Assembly: GCF_002161805.1 (NCBI RefSeq)
Contig: NZ_NFIP01000009.1
Coordinates: 1-64,000, forward strand
From: Collinsella sp. An307
GTDB taxonomy: Bacteria; Actinomycetota; Coriobacteriia; Coriobacteriales; Coriobacteriaceae
Direction of reading: 5' to 3'
DNA length: 64,000 bases
Made by a program: the position numbers and the translations under genes
Shown here: piece after piece, positions 61,671 to 64,000 of the stretch
Layout: the number at the start of each line of letters is the position of its first letter
Numbering within the stretch: the first letter of the stretch is position 1
The notes under the pieces: generated by a model
Told to the model about the DNA's origin: nothing
Database searches by the model: none
Seen by the model: the letters and a program-made list of their open reading frames with translations, nothing else

Positions 61671-62638
61671 GGGGCGTGAAGATTGTCGGCACCGGGTCGG
61701 CGCTGCCGAGCCGTGTTGTCACCAACGACGACATGGCGCAGATGGTCGATACCTCCGACGAGTGGATTTCCACCCGCACGGGCATTCGCTCGCGCCGCTG
61801 GTGCGCCTCGGGCGAGAACCAGTACACGCTTGCTCGCGACGCCGCAAAGCGCGCGCTCGACGCTGCCGGCATCACGCCCGATGAGGTGGGGGTGTGCCTC
61901 GTGGCGACCTTCACGGCCAGCGCGGCAACGCCGTCTGCGGCCTGCCTCATCCAGCGCGACCTGGGCCTAGCCGAGGACACCTTCTGCCTGGACGTCAACG
62001 CGGCGTGCGCGGGCTTTGTCTATGCGCTTGCGGTGGCAGAGAGCCTGCTTGCCCGCGGTGGCAAGCGCTACGCCCTGGTGGTGGGTGCCGAGGAGCTCAG
62101 CCGCGTGATGGATATGGCCGACCGCACCACCTGCGTGCTCTTTGGTGACGGCGCCGGCGCGTGCGTGCTTAAGGCCGCGGAGGGCTATCCCTCCCTGCAC
62201 GCGGTCTGGGGCTCGCGCGGCAACGGCGAGGCGCTCGCCGCGCCGGGCGTGAACGCCGCGCGCGACGAGGCGGGTGCGGTGCGTCCGTCGTATCTCGCCA
62301 TGGACGGCCGCGCGGTCTTTCGCTTTGCGACCGAGGTGCTGCCGCGCTGCTGCGCGGAGGTGCTCGAGCGCGCGGGCGCCTCTGCCGCAGACGTCGACCG
62401 TTACGTATTCCACCAGGCAAACAAGCGCATCGTGGACGTTGCCGTGAGAAAGCTCGGGCTCGACTCCGCCAAGTGCGCCGGCAACATCGACCATACGGGC
62501 AACACGAGCGCGGCGAGCGTGCCGATCCTTTTGGATGAGCTCGTGCGCGAGGGCGCCCTTGGCCCGGGCGACCGCGTGGTGCTCGCAGGCTTTGGCGCCG
62601 GCCTCACCTGGGCGGGCTGCTTGGCCGAGCTCGCATAG
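61667..62638 (+). CDS. fabH: beta-ketoacyl-ACP synthase III
   Basis: This 323-residue protein is FabH. The catalytic Cys114 is in DVNAACAGFVYAL, His in VFHQANKRIVD (about 245) and Asn in GNTSAASVPI (about 275). It condenses acetyl-CoA with malonyl-ACP to start fatty-acid chains. Its ATG overlaps the accA stop as ATGA. A 27-base inverted repeat follows and separates fabH from fabK. FabH of Coriobacteriia may prefer straight or branched primers, which cannot be told from sequence alone. Confidence 0.96.
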   Translation: MRGVKIVGTGSALPSRVVTNDDMAQMVDTSDEWISTRTGIRSRRWCASGENQYTLARDAAKRALDAAGITPDEVGVCLVATFTASAATPSAACLIQRDLGLAEDTFCLDVNAACAGFVYALAVAESLLARGGKRYALVVGAEELSRVMDMADRTTCVLFGDGAGACVLKAAEGYPSLHAVWGSRGNGEALAAPGVNAARDEAGAVRPSYLAMDGRAVFRFATEVLPRCCAEVLERAGASAADVDRYVFHQANKRIVDVAVRKLGLDSAKCAGNIDHTGNTSAASVPILLDELVREGALGPGDRVVLAGFGAGLTWAGCLAELA

Positions 62639-62645
62639 ACGCTCA

Positions 62646-62729
62646 TTTGGGGACGGGGTCGTTTTGCTCATGAAGCGGCCTGCCCCCAGCGTGACAGCAA
62701 GGCATGAGCAAAACGACCCCGTCCCCAAA
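62646..62729. repeat. 27-base perfect inverted repeat (REP-like) between fabH and fabK
   Basis: The arms (62646-62672 and 62703-62729) are perfect reverse complements with a 30-base loop. They start and end with TTTGGGGACGGGGTC, then GTTTTGCTCATG on the left. The hairpin lies seven bases after the fabH stop and 39 before the fabK start. It resembles REP elements, and a partial copy occurs at 47455. Confidence 0.85.
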
Positions 62730-62768
62730 CAGGCGGCGGCAAAACGATAGAAAGGGTTGCGACTACCT

Positions 62769-63701
62769 ATGAAGAAGTTGAACGAGATTCTGGGGACCGA
62801 GTTCCCCATCATCCAGGGAGGCATGGCCAATATCGCCACCGGCGCGTTTGCGGCCGCGTGCTCCAACGCCGGCGCGCTCGGCCTTGTGGCCGGCGGCGGC
62901 CTCGACGGCGAGAGCCTGCGCAAAGAGATCCGCGCTGCCCGCGCCGCGACGGACAAGCCGTTTGGCGTGAACCTCATGCTCATGAACCCGCACATCGACG
63001 AGTGCGCGCGGGTCGTTATCGAGGAGGGTGTCTCGGTCATCACCACCGGCGCCGGCAACCCCGCTAAGTACATCGAGGCGTGGAAGGCGGCCGGCATCAA
63101 GGTGTTCCCCGTGGTTGCCGCGCCCATTCTTGCCAAGCGCCTCGCGCGCCTGCCCATCGACGGCATCATTGCCGAGGGTACCGAGTCCGGCGGGCACGTG
63201 GGCGAGGCCACCACGATGGCGCTCGTTCCCGCGGTGGTCGATGCCGTGCCGGGGCTTCCCGTCATCGCGGCGGGCGGCATTGCCGACGGCCGCGGCATGG
63301 CGGCTGCCTTTGCGCTCGGCGCCTGCGGTGTGCAGATTGGCACGTGCCTGCTCGCGAGCGAGGAGTGCCCCATCCACCAGAACTATAAGGAGAAGGTCGT
63401 CTCTGCGGGCGTGAACGACACCGTGGTCACGGGCCGTCCGGCGGGTGCCCCCGTGCGTTGCCTCAAGAACAAGATGACCAAGAAGTATCTGGAGCTCGAG
63501 CGCACCGACACCAAGCGCGATGAGCTCGAGGCCCTCACCCTCGGCAGCCTCCGCCGCGCGGTGTTTGACGGCGACGTGGACACCGGCAGCTTTATGTGCG
63601 GCCAGGTGGCGGGCATGGTGCACGAGGTGCGGCCCGTCCGCGCCATTCTGGAGGACATGATGGCCGGCTGCCGCTCGGTCATTGCCGGATTGGAGGCGTA
63701 A
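62769..63701 (+). CDS. fabK: enoyl-ACP reductase II (FabK)
   Basis: A 310-residue FabK, an FMN-dependent enoyl-ACP reductase of the TIM-barrel nitronate monooxygenase-like group. It has FPIIQGGMANIATGAFAAACS (about residues 16-36), a central GTESGGHVGEATTM (about 139-152) with the catalytic His in GGH, and the phosphate-binding AGGIADGRGM (about 173-182). It reduces the enoyl-ACP double bond with NAD(P)H and is not inhibited by triclosan. The start at 62769 is preferred over TTG at 62757. It is followed at once by fabD. Confidence 0.93.
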   Translation: MKKLNEILGTEFPIIQGGMANIATGAFAAACSNAGALGLVAGGGLDGESLRKEIRAARAATDKPFGVNLMLMNPHIDECARVVIEEGVSVITTGAGNPAKYIEAWKAAGIKVFPVVAAPILAKRLARLPIDGIIAEGTESGGHVGEATTMALVPAVVDAVPGLPVIAAGGIADGRGMAAAFALGACGVQIGTCLLASEECPIHQNYKEKVVSAGVNDTVVTGRPAGAPVRCLKNKMTKKYLELERTDTKRDELEALTLGSLRRAVFDGDVDTGSFMCGQVAGMVHEVRPVRAILEDMMAGCRSVIAGLEA

Positions 63702-63706
63702 ACGTC

Positions 63707-64000
63707 ATGGCGTGCGCATTTCTCTTTGCCGGCCAGGGCTCGCAGCATGCGGGCATGGGCCGCGACCTGTACGAGGCCTACCCGACGTTTGCCCGCGTGA
63801 TTGACGCGGCGGACGAGGCCGTCGACTTTGACCTCAAGACCCTTATGTTTGAGGATCCCGAGGGCAAGATCTCCGATACCGCCTACACCCAACCGGCGAT
63901 GGTCGCCTTTGCCTGCGGCGTGGCGGCGGTGCTGGCGGAGCGCGGCATCGAGGCCGACTTTGCCGCCGGCCTTTCGCTGGGCGAGTACTCCGCCCTCGCT
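63707..64000 (+). CDS. fabD: malonyl-CoA:ACP transacylase, partial at window end
   Basis: The first 98 residues of FabD are present. FAGQGSQHAGMGRDLYEA is the start motif and the catalytic Ser is in AGLSLGEYSAL (about residues 89-97), very close to the window end. It moves malonyl groups from CoA to ACP. It starts five bases after the fabK stop. The rest of the gene, and probably fabG and fabF, lie beyond the window. Only the N-terminal third can be judged. Confidence 0.93.
   Translation, partial: MACAFLFAGQGSQHAGMGRDLYEAYPTFARVIDAADEAVDFDLKTLMFEDPEGKISDTAYTQPAMVAFACGVAAVLAERGIEADFAAGLSLGEYSALA

Overview
The window looks like a chromosomal segment of a high-GC anaerobic actinobacterium of the class Coriobacteriia, most like Collinsella or a close relative. 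This is inferred from the GC-rich codon use, the rpsF-ssb-rpsR-rplI block, two adjacent WYL regulators, an F390/FprA-type flavodiiron protein, VaFE/SpaA surface proteins with their own sortase, and a type II fatty-acid cluster that uses FabK. No rRNA gene is present to settle the taxonomy.

Positions 1-22.5 kb are accessory DNA. They start with a YraN-like gene and an AT-richer Hachiman anti-phage pair (hamA-hamB, 630-4603). Next come mobilization remnants: an inverted repeat that could be an oriT, a mobC gene, and a nucleotidyltransferase gene whose first residues resemble a relaxase start. Positions 5.9-12.6 kb hold small regulators and an ABC export module with two small membrane proteins, two permeases, one ATPase and a degenerate ABC domain joined to LytTR. 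Positions 12.6-19.4 kb hold two FtsX/MacB-type transporters on either side of an OmpR-type two-component system. The first transporter ATPase carries a DinJ/RelB-type ribbon-helix-helix domain at its N-terminus, and a perfect palindrome overlaps its likely promoter. The stretch ends with a sigma-like regulator, a MazF-like toxin gene, an excisionase-like gene and a tyrosine integrase next to tRNA-Gly(CCC). Four genes in this part (nucleotidyltransferase, DUF3795, mazF, integrase) are broken by one- or two-base indels in G/C runs.

Positions 22.6-57.1 kb read as core chromosome: ribosomal/ssb operon, paired WYL regulators, a very large M28-like membrane protein with an acidic insert, a class B-like sortase with an 1843-residue LPQTG protein, tRNA-Ile and tRNA-Ala, a J-domain protein, typA, an MFS exporter, a histidine phosphatase, an MBL-fold protein, CorA, FprA, an aminotransferase, a PHP protein, an FmdE-type protein, a lipase-like protein, a 23S rRNA methyltransferase and an ATPase-FtsX fusion. 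Several unusual inverted repeats lie between these genes.

Positions 57.6-64 kb are the fatty-acid synthesis cluster acpP-(terminator)-accB-accC-accD-accA-fabH-(27-bp inverted repeat)-fabK-fabD. Together they make malonyl-CoA and malonyl-ACP and carry out the first condensation and enoyl reduction; fabD runs off the end of the window.
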